Below are positions 22,075 through 37,000 of a DNA stretch of 64,000 bases, piece after piece. The stretch is from Cyclaneusma minus (Eukaryota > Ascomycota > Leotiomycetes > Marthamycetales > Marthamycetaceae): the NCBI GenBank assembly GCA_037179335.1, contig JAKZHN010000007.1, positions 868,001 through 932,000 on the forward strand, read 5' to 3'. Both the position numbers and the translations under genes were made by a program. The stretch's first letter is position 1, and each line of letters starts with the position of its first letter. The notes below the pieces were generated by a model. The model was not told the origin of the DNA and did not search any database. It saw nothing but the letters and a program-made list of their open reading frames with translations.

Positions 22075-22681
22075 TTAATTAGTGTTTTTTAATTGGAATA
22101 TAAATAGATAGGGAAATTTAAAAAAAAAAAAGTGTTAAAATTATGCGTGGTTTTTAAATTACCAAATAGGATTGTTTTTGTGCTTAAATTTTTTTTGAGC
22201 TTTGCAGCTAAAAAACGGTAAGATTTTGATTTTAACTGAATTTTAAATTGCGATTTTAAATTAAGGCAGGATAAAGTTAGCATTATTGCTTTTTGCGTTT
22301 TATTATGCATGCTATAGCAAAGGTTTTTAAAGCAATAAACGATTTTGTATATTTTTATTTTACTAAAGCATTGATTTTTGGTATTTTTATAAATTTTTGA
22401 TATTATGGAATTTATTTCAAAAATATATTTTTGCTAAAAATATATATATAATACCTAAATTTTATAATTTTCGCCCGATTTATATTGCTGATTTTTTTAA
22501 ATTATTTGCAAGATAATTGTTTTATATTAGCGCAGGAGTTTTTTTTAGCGCTTTTCCTTTTATTAGCCTTTTTTAAACTTTTTAGTTTTTTTAGCTTCCT
22601 GCTTTTGCCGCCAAGTTTATTTAGAAAAAAAAAGAATTTTTTTAATCGTTTCAAAAATAAATTTAATTGCTTTATTTTTAT
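22075..22681. other. AT-rich block, first internal segment
   Basis: Degenerate A/T-rich sequence directly inside the left LTR. No primer-binding site could be recognised, which is expected after heavy C-to-T change. Open frames on both strands are low-complexity Phe/Leu/Lys chance frames. Confidence 0.5.
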
Positions 22682-22850
22682 TGGGGTTATTGGGGATTTA
22701 TAATGCGTACGTAAAATAGGGAATAAAATAATAATATAGTTAATTATATAGTATAAAGGTCCGGTGGTGAATATAAAAATCAAGCCATACCTATGCGCTA
22801 AAACCGGTGCCTAAGACACCCTTAAACTACCATTTATAAAAGAGGTTGCA
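22682..22850 (+). repeat. LTR-like repeat, copy 1
   Basis: Starts TGGGGTTATTGGGGATTT and ends AAGAGGTTGCA; contains the palindrome-like GGTGCCTAAGACACC and the word GGTCCGG. Two further same-strand copies lie at 29241 and 31135. Confidence 0.7.
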
Positions 22851-25800
22851 ATATTGGCTATTTTTTACTTTATAATAGCGAAAGGTTATAGCTATATATA
22901 TATATAATAAAATAAAGGAAATAAAGTTTAAATACACCAACAAGCGTTAAGCTTTAGAATTAATAGCTAAGCCACCGTTTATAGCTAGAAATTAGTAATT
23001 AAAAATAAAAAGGTATTAGGGCCTTTTTAAACGCTATGCAATATCCGTTTATTTAATAAAGGAAATAGCTTTTTAGCTGGCGCTTAAAAAGCGCCAATTT
23101 TTAAAAGGAAATCGGGCCCGCAAATAATATACAGCCTTGCAAATATTAGCGTAGCTTAATCTACAAAAGATTGTTTTTTTTAAAAAAATACCTTTAATTT
23201 TTTTAAGTTTTTTTAATTTTTTTGCAATTTACCCAGTTTTTAAATTTGATAATTGAGGTATTGGTATTGATAAGCTGGTTTGAAGCTCTATTGCAAACTA
23301 TTTTTATTATAATATTAATTAGGTTATTTATTTTATTAATTTATTAAATTTTATAAAGCTTTTGTTTTTTATAATTTTATTAAAGGTGGAGAATATCAAT
23401 TATAAGCTTTTTTTCCGTTATAGTACCTAGTTTAATAAAGCATTTATATAATAAAAAGGACTTTATATAAATCACTATTAAAATTGAGGGAAAATTAAAT
23501 TTGTCAATAATTAAATAAAGGATAGAAAAAAAGGCTATATTTATATTGCTTTTTTAAATTATAGCTAAAATTTCGCTAGCCAGCACGCTTTGGGTAATTT
23601 TTCTATTTTTGGTAAAAACTCAATAAATAATATTATTTTTAAAAATAAAAGTTTTTAAAGCTTTAAATTGGTTTTATTAGCCAGAATAATAATATAGCTA
23701 AATTAAAAATTTAAATTATTATTATTTATAAAAGATCCATTAATAAAAATATATTTTCGGGCTATAGCTAAATTTAGCAAAATATTATTTAAACTTTTAT
23801 TGGGATTTTTTTATTATTATTAAAGGCTTTTATTTAGGGCTTTTATATAATTTTTTATTGAGTTTTGGTATTAGGCAGTTTTAAAAAATAAATAAAATTA
23901 TTATGGCTAATAAGTTATAGATATATAGCTATTGCGGGCATGCTAAATAATATAAATTGTTTTAAAAATTAGGGAAATTAATTTTAATTAATTTTAATTT
24001 TGCAATTTAATTTTTTTAATAAATTACTATATTGTTTTTTAAATATAAATATATAGCCGTTAAAAATTAAAAAAAAGCAGCTGTTAAAAAGAATTTGGAC
24101 TTGGCTTTAAATTTAAGTTTTTAAAGGTTTGGGTTTTCTATTTTGAATTATTTTTTATTTAATAGAATTAAAATATTATTCATTTATATATTATTAATAG
24201 TAAATTAATTTAAAAAATTGGTAATAAGCAAGCAAAAATTATAAATAAAGCTTTTTAAATATGAATTATTAATATAATGGGTATAATAAATTATAAATTA
24301 ATATAATCCAGTTTTTGCAATATTATATAGCAGTTTTAAAATTCCTAAAATCGTTTTAGGAAAATATTTAGCTTTTAGCTTTATAAATAAATTATAGTAA
24401 ATTATTTAATTTAAAAGGAGATTGGCTTAGGTATAAATTTAATTAATATTGCAATTGGAAATATCGATTTTTTAATTTTGGAGCAATAATACAAAAATAA
24501 TAATTAATTGCTGGCTAGCTTATTAAATTATAAAGGATTGGGTAATAATAAAGATTTTATTATAATTATTATAATTTTAAATTATTAATTTCAAATTTTT
24601 ATAGAATTTATTTATTTATTTATTTATTTCTAATTTTTATTATTATTTGGCTATTAAAAATGCGCAAGCCGTTATAAACTTTAAAATTATATAAATACAT
24701 TTTAAAAATATTATTATTAATAAAAGAATTAAATTTCAATTTATTAAAAGCTTTAAATAATTTGCCGAAAATATTAGTTTTGCTTTTTTAGCAAAATTTA
24801 AAAATAGGTCCAAATTTGCTTTTTTTCTAGCAATTAATTAAGCTTTCGCTTTAAATAATAAATTTTTTATTTTGTTTTAAATTAAAAATTGTTTAAATAT
24901 TATAGCTATTTTTAGCAATTTAGCTATATTTAATAGGCATTTTACTAAATTTTTATAGGCTATAAAATTTTATGTAATTTGTTTTGTATTAGTATTTTAT
25001 ATTTTAAAAACGAAATTATTGGGATTTTTAATTTTAAGAATATTTAATTTGGGGTTTTTGCCAAGGCGGCTAAAACCGCGCTTAATTGGGATGTTTTATA
25101 TTATAGCGATTTTACGCTAGGCTATAGCAATTTTGGAATATATTATACCGGTGCCAGGATTTTATATTATAGCGTTTTTAAAAGATTTGCTATAGCGCTT
25201 TAGCAAAAAAATTATTAGCGAAGTAATTTGAAAATTACTGCGGGTAGCGGAATTATTATAATAGATATTATAATTATATTAATTATAGGCGGTAGCACCG
25301 CTATATTAGTGTTATTATTATAAAAAATATTATTATAATTGTTTTTATTATAATAGAATTTTAAAATTATAAATTTAATTTTTTTAGCACTATTAGGCAT
25401 TTTTAAATTATAATTATAATTGTTTTTTTAAATTATAATATAGGGGCTTTTTTAGCCTTTTTTTATAAATTAAAATTTAAAAATTTAAAAGTAATTTAAA
25501 AATTGCAAAAGCGTCACGGCTATTTTTTATAAAAGAAAACGTTAGTTATCATTTGCTTAATATATAGCTTTTTAAATTCCTTTTGGGCGTTTTGAATAGC
25601 TTTAGCCTATTGGATTATAAAAAATAAAGGAGAAAATTTTGCTATAAATTTTAAATATACGCTAAAAATAAAAAAAATAAAAACGATTTTATTAGGGCCA
25701 GCAATATTATTCATAGTTTTTATAGCTATTTATATATATTCTTTAAAAAGCTGCAAATAATTAATTTAAATTATTTAATAGAATTTTTAAAATATAGTAT

Positions 25801-28800
25801 AATAATATTTAAAGTTGCCAATATTATTATAGGCTTTAATTAGAATTTTTTTAATTTTAATTTCCAAAAGTCCAAATCTTTTACAAAATTTAACGCTGGT
25901 AAATTTTAGGCCAGCATTATAAATAAAGCAATTAAATAAGCCTTGGTAAATATTAATACAATAGCGCTAAATAGCTTTTTAAATATTTTTGGAAAATTTA
26001 TTGCAGAGAAATATAATAATTTAAAAGCTAATAGCAATATTAATAATATAGATTATAAAATATCCGTTTAGCTTTAGAATATTTTTTATAATTTTAATAT
26101 TAAAATAATAATTTTTATAAAATTTAAATTTAAATAAATTTTTAAATTTCTTTTTGCTAATAAAAACTTTAAAATCTAATTTTCTCTTAATATAATCCAT
26201 TTGAATTTCTTTAGCGCATTTTAAAATTTTAGCTAATTTAAAAACGCTTAAATATTTAAAATATTAATAAAGCTTTTGAAATTTAGCTTTGTTTAAATAG
26301 TATTAAGTAGGCTTTAAAAATATTTTAATATCAATTAAAAATATTTATAAATGTTTCTATTTATAAACAATTAAAATTAAAATAATACCAAATAATAAAA
26401 TATTTTAAAAATTATTAAAATGGATGATTAAGCGGTTTATATTATTAATATATATTAAAAATAAAGTATTAATTGGAATAATATAAAGATTAATTAATTT
26501 AAAAAGCGTAAAAACTAAAGCAATATTAATGGTTTTTGCAAAGCCTTTATTAAATTTAATATTATGCTTACCGGTATAAAAATCGTTAAGCAATAGCTAT
26601 AATATTATTTATTTAAATATTAGAAATTGGTTTGTGCTATTAATAAATATATTAATAGCATTGCTATTTAATATAATATTTTAAAATACCTGAAAAAAAT
26701 AGCGGTTTTAAAAAATAAATATTTTAAAAAGAGTTTTAGAATTTTAATTGTTAAAAGCGTAGGCAATAGCATAATTGCTAAAAATGGTGAAAATCTTGGA
26801 ATTATTGATAATTTTATTATTTAAAATAATTATATAATTAATTTCTAAGCTATTTTCGGCTTTGAAGTTTTTAATTGCTAATATATTATTTTTGTAATTA
26901 AACAAAGCTAATATAGTTGCTATTTTTATAATTAAATAAAGCTAATATAGCTGCTATTTTATTTATATTAGGAATAATAATATCCGCTTTATTTTTAATT
27001 TTTGTTTTATAGCTAGCCAAAAATATAATATAAGCAATTTTATTATATAATTTATTAATTTGCCAAGCTGTATTTTTCCAAATACGCTAATGCTTTTTTT
27101 ATTTTTTGCCAATATATATCCAAATTTAATGGCTAGAAATTTTATATTTAAAATATTTTTTATTTGAATTAATGCGCCGTCCGGAAAAAAAGATTGGCCC
27201 GAAAAAAAAGAAATTATTACGCTAAAATAATTTTTAATTATATGCAAAAGCGCTATTTATAATTATAAAGCTTATATTATATTAAATTGCTTTTTTAGGT
27301 TTTATATGAATTTTAATAAAAAATAAAAAGTTAGCGCAAGCTTTTCTAAAATCCATAATTTATTTTCCAAATACTATTTTATATTTTGAAATTGGTATAC
27401 AAGCGTAGAGGATTTTATTACGCTTGGTAATATTATCTTGGTAATTGGCGGGCAAATTTTAATTAATTTAAAAAAAATAAAAAAATAAAAATAAGGATTT
27501 TTAGGCATTAAAGCTTGGTTTTTTGAAAATTATTTAAATTATTAATAATATTTTTTTCAAAAAATGCCATATATTAATTACCTGTTAACACGTAATATTA
27601 ATTTGAAATTCTTTATGCAATTTGGCAATAAAAATATTGAATAAAACGGCCAGGTTAATTAATTCAGCGTAAAAAAAAATAAAAGCTTTATTTTTTAATA
27701 TAATAAAAAAGGCATTATGGTAATGGGTTTTCGAAGGCTTATTTTCTTGCAAATGTTTTTAAAAATAGCGATTTTGGTATTTAGGATATTATAGAATTTA
27801 ATACCGTATTTAAAATCGTCCGAATTATAGGCTTTTATAATATTGGCAACCATTATAATTTTTTTTAAATTAAATGGCATATTAAAATTTGATAAAATGG
27901 ATTTTTATTGGGCAATGCCATTGGTATTAATAGGAGGCAATTGCTTTGAAATAGATTTTGGAGATTAGATTGGCGAATTTGCAAAGGTATTGGCAATAAA
28001 GGATTTAGCGTTGGTAATAATAATATTTGTATTTAGGCTTAATATATTGGTTTTTAAAGCTGGCAAAATTAGCGAAGCTAGTAAAATTGGGTTTATAAAT
28101 TTAACGGATTTAAAATTTAATTAAGCTTTTATTTAAATAAGCTAGAAATTAGGCTATATTAAAAAAGCCTTTTATTTCCATAAATTAAAAAGGTTTTTAT
28201 TGGCTTTAGCTTTATTAATATAAATTCCGCTATTATAAAAAAGGTTTTTAAGGATTTTTAAGATATTAGAATTTGCTTTATTAAAGGCATGAATTTTTTA
28301 ATTGCTAAGTTTTTTTAAAAAATTTTAAATAAGGCTTTATTATATTTATTTATATAAATATAAACAAAATTAGCGTTAATAATTAATTTGCAACGAATTA
28401 CCGTTTTATTTTTGGCAATTATATTGGCTTTAAAAAAAGCAGATTTTTAAAGATTTTCGGATTGAAACAAAAGTTTTTAAAATGCAAAAAGCTTTCGGCT
28501 TTAAAAGCTTTAAAAATAACGGTAGCAAACTTTGCAATAGCAGCTTTAAAAAGAATTGCTAATTTTTAAATTTCTAATTAAAGAAATTTGTTTTATTTTG
28601 GATTTGCGGGCTAAAACATCGGGATTAATAGGAAACGCGCTAGGAAATTAGTTTTAATTATAGCTTTTTAATATAAATTAAGAGTTTAAAAAAAATAGAA
28701 GTAAAAGCGGAAAAATTGGCATTAAATTTAATGCTTAATTAAAAAATAAAAAAGCCGAAAATAAAGGTATTTTTTAAATAAAAAGTAAACCGTTTAAAAA

Positions 28801-29240
28801 TAATGGATTTTTAAACGAATTTTTTATATAAGCTTGGCGTTTAATAATTAGCGGTTAGTATAAAAGTAAAATTGATTTTCAGGACTTTTGCAATTCCTAT
28901 AATATATTGAAAATATTAGGCATTGCTAAAATTAATTATATATAATAGAATATAGAAAACTTTGAATTTATAAAAATTAAACGGGTTTTAATTAAAGCGA
29001 ATTTAAAAAACTATTAATAGCGTTTTTTTAAAAAATTTTAATAGCCTCCTTGCCTTTTAACTTTTGAAATAAAATCCATTTTTTAGTATTATACAAAGCG
29101 AGATTAGGTTTGTTATTTTACAAAGGAAAAATATAATATAAACCGTTAAATCTTTTAATGCTTTATAAAGCAATAATTTGGTTGTTCTATTTTTTAAAAT
29201 TATTTTTGCCGATTTGTATTCTCTAGCGGAAAATATTAAT
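22851..29240. other. AT-rich block, 6.4 kb without recognisable genes
   Basis: Stop-saturated A/T-rich DNA on both strands. T exceeds A and G exceeds C on the plus strand in most of it. Its bounds, LTR-like copies 1 and 2, would fit a nested ~6.7 kb retrotransposon, but no protein motif could be read with confidence. Confidence 0.5.
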
Positions 29241-29413
29241 TGATATTAGGATATTAGGGATTTATAATGCGTATATAAAATAAGGGATAAAATAATGGTA
29301 TAATTAATTGTGTAATATAAAGGTCCGGTAATGGGTGTGAAAATAAAGCTATATTCACGCGCCAAAACCGGTGCCTAAGGCACCCTTAAGCTACCACTCG
29401 TACAAGAGGTGGC
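29241..29413 (+). repeat. LTR-like repeat, copy 2
   Basis: Shares GGGATTTATAATGCGTA near the start, GGTGCCTAAGGCACC in the middle and AAGAGGTGGCA at the end with copies 1 and 3. The first ~20 bases differ by small indels. Confidence 0.7.
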
Positions 29414-31134
29414 AATAAGTTTTTTTGCCAATTATTTTAAAAATAATAAAACTTTCGCTTTTGCAGCCGAAAAGCCTTTTCCAAACAATTCTTTTATTAA
29501 AAAGCCCGCTACCAAGCCCGAAAATATTTTTACTATTAAAACTCTTATTGCCGAAATTCTTTTTAAATTAGAAAATATATTTACTGGTATTAATACCAAT
29601 AATTTAATAAATATTAATAAGCCTGCTATATTAATCGATTTTATTAAGCTTTTAAAAAAAATTAAAAAAATATACCAATTAAATTTTTATTTGTTTTTAG
29701 CGGTGGTAATTATTTATTTATTTTTACTACCAATTTTTTTAAATTAATATAATAATTGCAAAACCTTAATATTCAAGCTTTTTAAACTATAATTATTAAA
29801 ATTTATAATAAAATTAAGATTTATATATTAAATTAAATTGGAGTTTTTATATTTAATAAATATATAAACAGCAATTTATGAAACTTTTTTATATTGTGTT
29901 TTTTAATTTTGGCTTTAAAATCTTTTATAAGGTTATTATAAAGATTTTAAAAAATTTAAAGCTTTATTTTTAATTTTATAATATTTATATTAAGCTTTAT
30001 AGCCTAGCGTATTTTTATAATGCTTTTTTAAATATTCATAAATTTGCTATACTTTTTATATAGCTTTTTAAAAAGCTTTTTGGAATTTTTTTTAAATTAG
30101 CTTTTATTTTAAATTCCATTAATTTTTGCAATTGCTTTTTCGGACCGCTAAAACGCTTAAAAGCGTCTATTAAAACAATAATCACAATTTTTTCTAAGGC
30201 TTCGTAATAATTAATGCTTAATTTAATTTTAATTATATTTTTAATAATATTTTTTATATTAATTTATTTGCTTTTTTGAAAATTATTATTTTATAATCCC
30301 GAGAATAATTTAAAGATTATATTTATAATTGGCTAATTAAATTTTTTACTAACTTAATTGCAAATGCGTATAATTTTTAACGCTATAATTTATTAATTTA
30401 TAGTTTTATTTCAATAGGCTATAATATTCTTTTTTTAAATCGCTTTATAAATTATATTTTAAACATTGCTAATTTAATTTATATTTAAATTATAAATAAT
30501 ATAAGCGTTTAAATATTTAAATATTTAATAAAGGTTTATTATAATGATTTTTATGATAATAATAAACTATATAATATATTTAATTTAAAAAACAATTATA
30601 AAAAAGTAGGCTTATTGCTAAACCAGCTTTTTGAAGCCTTTTTTATTATATTAAAAAGCCCTGCAAAAATATATCATTATATAAGCCTGCGTTTTTTAAA
30701 TTTTAATTTTAATAGCCTAATTAATAATATTAAAAAACGCTTCAAAATTAATAAAATTTATTATAAGCTATTTAATAAATAAAATGCTTTTTCCTTGCCA
30801 AAATTGGTATTTAAAAATTCGAAAATATTTAAAATCAAGTATTTAAATATTCTAATTAGCAAAATTGTATTTTTTAATTAAAATTTGCTTTTTTTCTATC
30901 GTAATCCTATTTTTATACAAAATCACGTTTTATAAGCTTCCTAGGATTTGCCTAAATACTAATATATTTATATTTAAAACTCGAAAATATTTAATAAAGC
31001 TTGCTTTAATTTTTAATTGTCCGTTAGCAATTTTAAATGCATTTAAAAGGCTATTGGGTAATATTTAATTAAAGCTATAAATAAATATAATTAATATATA
31101 TATAATTAAATAATTTATAACCAAAATAAATTAT
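29414..31134. other. AT-rich block between LTR-like copies 2 and 3
   Basis: A 112-codon open frame at 29409-29747 survives here but is Lys/Asn/Ile-rich with no recognisable domain. It overlaps the end of repeat copy 2 and is probably a chance or decayed frame. Nothing else recognised. Confidence 0.4.
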
Positions 31135-31311
31135 TGGGGTTACTGGGGATTCACAATTGCGTACGCAATAATAGTAGTAATAATGGTGGTAATGGTATAA
31201 TTGATTGTATAAAATAAAGCTCCGGCGGTGGGTATGCAAATGAAGCCATACCCACGCGCCAAGACCGGTGCCTGAGGCACCCTTAAGCTACCACTCGTAA
31301 AAGAGGTCGCA
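31135..31311 (+). repeat. LTR-like repeat, copy 3 (best preserved)
   Basis: TGGGGTTACTGGGGATTC to AAGAGGTCGCA, 177 bp. It keeps the perfect stem GGTGCC-TGA-GGCACC and more C/G than the other copies, so it is closest to the original. The TG...CA ends suggest an LTR; no clear target duplication was found next to it. Confidence 0.7.
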
Positions 31312-32965
31312 ATATAAATATTTTTTTAATAACAATTATTTAAAAGGTTATTCCAAAATAAATTGGCCAAAGCAATTTTTTTATCTATAGTTTTATAATT
31401 TTAAATTTAAATATTGTTTTATTTATAAAACCCTTAAATATTAAATTTATAAATACAATATATTAAATTAAAAAAATAGTATCGGGAATAGCGAAATTAT
31501 TTAAAATTTAATAAACGTTTATATACTCGTCGCGATTATTAGATTTTTTTAGCTTTAATTAAAAATAATAGCAATAATAAAAATTTAGCTTTTATATTTG
31601 GTAATATTATTATTATAAAGGAAATTATTTAATATATTATAAAGGTTAATAATAACGAAATCAATATTTTAATTAAATATATTGGCAATATAATTAAATT
31701 AATTATTAATAATATAAATAAAATAAAAGCTATTATATAATTTAAAAATTATATTGCTGCCTATATTTTCATTTATTTGGATTTTAAAATTCTATAAAAA
31801 TATTTATATTTTAAAATTGCTATTTTCCAAAACAAATTTAAAGCATTATATTTAACAGCAGCGCTGCAAATATTTTTATTGCTAAAATTGGCTAATATAA
31901 AGCTTTAAAAAAACTTACATTTTATTTAAAGCTTAATAAATTATATATTAACAAGTATAAAATTTAGTTTAGCAAGGTTATTGCTTTTATTATTAATATA
32001 ATCATTATACCCATTTTAGTTAGCCAAATTAAGTTTTATATTATTTTAATTAATATTTTGGTTTTTTTTATATTGCAAATATAAATAAATTAAAAATTTA
32101 ATTTAATAATTTTATTAATATTTTTAAATAAGGTAGTTTTAAATTTTCAATTATTTAAAAATTTAGCTATTTATAGCTTTTTTTAAACGCTTAGCTCGAT
32201 TATTTCTACCTTTTTTAATATTATTTTATAAAAAATAAATTATGCAAAATTTATCATTGCTTAGGCTATTTTAGCATTTATAAACTAATTAAAATACTGC
32301 TTTAATTTGCATATAAATTTAATAAAAAAATTATATAAAAAAATTAAAACTACTATTATGAATACCAATTTAATAAAGCTTTTTTTTAATAGTTCAAATT
32401 TTAAATTTATAGCGGCTATTATTTTAATTTTAAAATTATTATTAACCTTTGCTAAATTAATGGCTACTAAATGGTTTATTTAATTAATACCGCTATTAAT
32501 TTCTAAGCTGCCAAATTTATTTAAAGCATTTTAAATAAATATATTTAAAAATCTATTTAATTTTGCTGGATTTTTAGTTTTACCGGATTTTTTAATTGCT
32601 TTATTTATAATGCCGAAATTAAATTTGCTAGCAAAAAAAATTGCAAATATTATAATATTAATAGTATTAAAATTGAAAAGGTTTTTATTAAAATATATAA
32701 TAATATTGGTAAAATTAAATGCTATTATATTGTTTTTTATTGTTTTTATAAAATTATTTCCCAAAATATACCCAATGCTTTTTGCAAGCTTGTTTTCCAA
32801 TTTATAATAAAGGCAATTAATAATATTGCTAGACCTAATAGTTTTGTTTTTATTTTTTTTGTTTTTAAAGCTTATTTTTATATTAACTACAATTTATTTT
32901 TTGTATTTAATTAGGTAACGCATATTAAAACAATTAAAAAACCAATATAAGAAATTAAAAAAAAA
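31312..32965. other. AT-rich block, 1.65 kb, nothing recognised
   Basis: Stop-saturated A/T-rich sequence. Short overlapping open frames on both strands near 32531-32807 are low-complexity and not supported as genes. Confidence 0.45.
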
Positions 32966-33124
32966 CTATAATATAACCGGGATAATAATAAATATGCGGA
33001 AAACGTGGATATTAAAGGTTAATTTTATAAATAGCTTCAAATATGCATGGCTTCAAAGGCTTGCCAATTTATATAATTATTCTAGCAGCTTTAAATAAAA
33101 AACCTAAAAATCACTATTTTTTAA
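32966..33124 (+). repeat. 159-bp direct repeat, copy 1
   Basis: Runs from CTATAATATAACC to TCACTATTTTTTAA and includes ATAGCTTCAAATAT and CAGCAGCTTTA. It matches 37084-37242 at equal length with mainly transition differences. The pair encloses about 4 kb and may be LTRs of a nested element. Confidence 0.65.
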
Positions 33125-33139
33125 CACTTCCCCAATTAC

Positions 33140-34070
33140 TTAGCAGCAATTAATACCGGCTAATAAGCTTAATAAATAGCGAGGTATATTTTTAAAATTA
33201 TTTATAACCCAATAGCAAGCTCCTTTAATAATCCAGCAGCTAGCCTTTTTAATAGCAAGTTTTTTCAGCAATTTAGCGATATAGCGGTAAGCTTTTTCAA
33301 CAACTAGCTTTTTTAGGCATTTAATAATAAGCTTTTCCAATGCATATAATATAAACTCGCAAAATAATAATAAATTTATAAAATAATAATAATAAAATAA
33401 TAGCTTAGCCTATAATAGTTTTTAGCGATTTAGCAGAAATTTCCCTAGCGATTAAAAGGTAGCGTACTTTTGCTTTTTACTAGCCTATAAAATCAATCCG
33501 CTATAAAATAGAATATAAACGCACTCTCGAAAACGCTAATACGATCGGTTTTATCGCTGGCCTAATTAAAATTAAAATAATAAAAACGTGGCTATAATAT
33601 TCCAATAAATCGGCTATACATTATATTAAATATTCTAAAGCAAAAATTATATTCGATTGGATAAATAACATGGCGAATATAAGGCCGTCCATTATTTTTT
33701 GGTATTTCTTAGCGTCGAGAAAGGAAGGTTATAAAGCATTGTAATCCGCTATAGGAATTATTTATAAAAATGGTGAGCTTGTAAAGCATTAGTAAATTGG
33801 ATTGCAATAATAAGCTCGTAAAGCAATAAAAAACTTGCAAAATAATAATAAATTTGCAAAGAAATAATAAATTTATAAAGCATTAAATAATAATAAATTG
33901 CGCAAATAAATAGCAAAATACATTTTTAAAGCTATTCACAAACCTTTTTAGCAATAAGCTTTCCTATATAATAAACTCTTTAATGATAAATTTCTCCAGC
34001 AATAAGCTTTTATCGGCCATCTTTTCTAGCAGCCGACTCTTTTAATAGCAAGCTTTTCCAATTCTAGCGT
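33140..34070. repeat. Degenerate AGCAATAAGCTTTTCC-type repeat field
   Basis: Words such as AGCAAGCTTTTCC, CAGCAATTTAGC, AATAATAAGCTTTTCC and AATAATAAATTTGCAAA recur irregularly at about 33190-33350 and 33770-34070. They look like a worn minisatellite in an otherwise A/T-rich setting. The unit is too diverged for a count by eye. Confidence 0.4.
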
Positions 34071-37000
34071 GCTATATTATAGCATTTCTAATACGCCGTA
34101 ATATACGCTATATTGCATGCTTTATACTATGCTATAAATTGGTATATTTTAAGCTATAGCAATCGGTATATTAAATATATTAGCAAAAGCATTCGATATC
34201 TCTAGCAAAAATAATAATTTTATAAAAATAATAAATTTTGCAAAACACAATTAATAGCAAATTCGTAAAATTTTTAAATCTATTTTAAAATTCAACATAT
34301 TTTCTTTTGCAAAAAAAGACTTTAAAATAAAATTAAATTGGCATTATATATTAGCAAGCAAACGATAATAAAAATAAAAGCGATGAAAAAATATATTATT
34401 AAGGAATCGTTTTTCTTTTTATATTATTTTTTATCTATTTTTTTTTAAAAAAAATCCTTAAAATTTTCTTTTTTTTTCTGTTTTTTATAGTATATAGCCT
34501 TTATTGCTATTAAAATAGCTTTCATTACTCCTATAATAGTGGCTTTAGCTGGGTTTAATATAGCCTCCATTATTACCAAAACCGGAATAAATAATCTTAT
34601 CACCACCAGAAAACTCAATCGCTCCCACTCCCTTATTTCCCCTATATTCCAGCTATATTTAGCGTAATCTCTACTACTACTAAATTAGTGGCTCTAACAC
34701 AATTTCCACCGCTTTCAAACGCTTCGGCACGCTTCGGCATAATCTTCGCTATTGTCCAAAGGCCCTTGATCGCTCCTATTACCGCTCTCGCTCCCGTACT
34801 CCCCTACTCTCCCCTATAAACCTCACTATTGAATTATAAAACAATAGTGCTTAATAAAGTAATATCTCCTCGGCAAATAAACCATTAAATATAGGCCAAA
34901 CCCCTATAAAAAATAAAACTCCCCAAATTGCGGATAGGGAGGGAAAATAAAAATAAAAAGCGGGATAGCGCATTATAATATATGCCTTATATTATAATAA
35001 ACGGCATATTTTATATTATAGCAAATAGCATATTTTATACTAGTTTAAAGCGCTTCCAAAAAATCGTTTAAAAAATCGTTTAAAAGATTATTATTAAATA
35101 AATCGTCCAATATATCGTTTAAAGCATCGTTTTTAATAAAATAAAATCAAACACCAATGCTTCGAAAACTTATAGGATTATTTAAAAACTCAATAATTAT
35201 ACTATAATCCTTAATAGCTAAAAGCGTAAATAAACCAGCCGCAATAATATTTAAAATATTAAATCCAATATGCATAATTTTAAAAATAAATAAAACTCCC
35301 CTAAAAACTATATAAAATACAAAGCAATTATCAATTGCAACTCCATAAAAAAGTAAATAGCTAGCATTATATACTATTTAAAATTATATTATAAAAATAA
35401 AAAATTAATTTAAAAACCTTGAAAAGCTTGTAATTTAAAGCCAGAAATAAAAATAAAAAAACTTCAAGCTTTAATTTAAAACTAAAATCGGTATAATATT
35501 AAAAGCTGAAAAGAAATCAATTATAAATTAACTAACGGGCCGCAAATAAAAAGAAAAATTAGAGCATAAAAGCCAATAAAAACCAAAGCTTAAATTTAAA
35601 CAATTTAAACTTAAACTTAAAGTCAATGAATATATTTCCATTATATTGCTTATATATTGCATTATTTTTTCTATGCATATTAATCCAATTGTAAAAGTAT
35701 AAACAATAAAATACCAGTTTCTATAGCAATAAAATGCTAATTTTAATAGCAGTAAATTGCTAGCTCTAAAACGTCAACTCAAATATAAAATAAAATATTA
35801 AAAATTAATTTCCAACTAATTTCAATCAAGCTTAATTTAATAATAACTCGGCTATTAAATGAAATTCGAATCCAATAGCATAAATATCTATTACACACGT
35901 TGCTTTATTTTTTACACAAAGTCTTATATTGAAATTCAAACCAAAATCAAATTTAAATTAATAATTAGCATATTTTCAAAAAATAATAATTTTAATTTTT
36001 GCCAAACAAAGAAATCTTCGGAAATTCTATTCAAACCGGCGCATTTAAAACTCAAATAAAAAACAATCAATCCAACAACTTCGTCATATTTTCAAAAATC
36101 GGCAAACAATCAAAAATCGTTAAATCGGACAAAATAACGCATTCTCAAATCAAATTCAGCAAAAGAAATAAAGGGCTAGCAAATCCGCAATTCAAAGGAA
36201 ATCATTAGCATATTTTTATAAAAATAACAATTTTAATCCATTAATTTTAATCAAAAAAAACAAATTTTATAAAATCAATTTAAACAATATTTCGACTTAG
36301 CATATATTTTTTAAAAACAGCAAACACTCGAAAAACTGCTAAATCGGCCGGCGCATTCGAGATTTAAACAAAAGATAATTGAGCGGTATTGGCATATTTT
36401 TAAAAAATAGCAAATATCGAAAACTATTAAATTAATAATCATAGCCAATGCTAAAAGAAAAATCAAAAAATAATACTAAATTTAATATTTTACCGCTTTT
36501 GCCACCGCAAAACAACTGGTTTTTATACAAAAGCCAAAGTTCCCATTAATATATTAGCTCCCATTTAGCTATATACTTAATTAATAGCCCTTAGTAGCTA
36601 ATAATTATAAAAAAACCCTTAGCAATTTTCATCAATCGTATAAAATACCATAATTTCATTGGCAAAATGGTTTCCTTAAAAGGCCCTTAACGGCTTTATT
36701 AAACCATAAATTTAATTTAAATATACCAATTTTTAACGATTAAAGTTATAAAACTCCTATCTCCTAGTTTAATATTAAAGGTCCAGTTTTTCGAAAGGTT
36801 TTTAATAATAAAAACCTTTAGCACTCCGGGAACGCTAGTAAAAAATATAAAATCAGCATTTGCTATTATCGTAAAAAACCCCAATAATAAATTAAAAAAA
36901 TCCTTTTATAGCGCTTTGCAATATATATTAATATTAAAGACTTTCCAAACGCTCCGGAAAATTGCAAGCCTTTTAAACCAAATATTATTAATAAAGGCGT

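Noticed and set aside
22485..22783. Overlapping hydrophobic frames on both strands in the AT block
   Set aside because: Phe/Leu-rich and Lys-rich chance frames expected in extreme A/T sequence.
29409..29747. 112-codon frame inside the AT block as a surviving gene
   Set aside because: Low-complexity Lys/Asn/Ile content, no start context, overlaps a repeat, and no motif was recognised.
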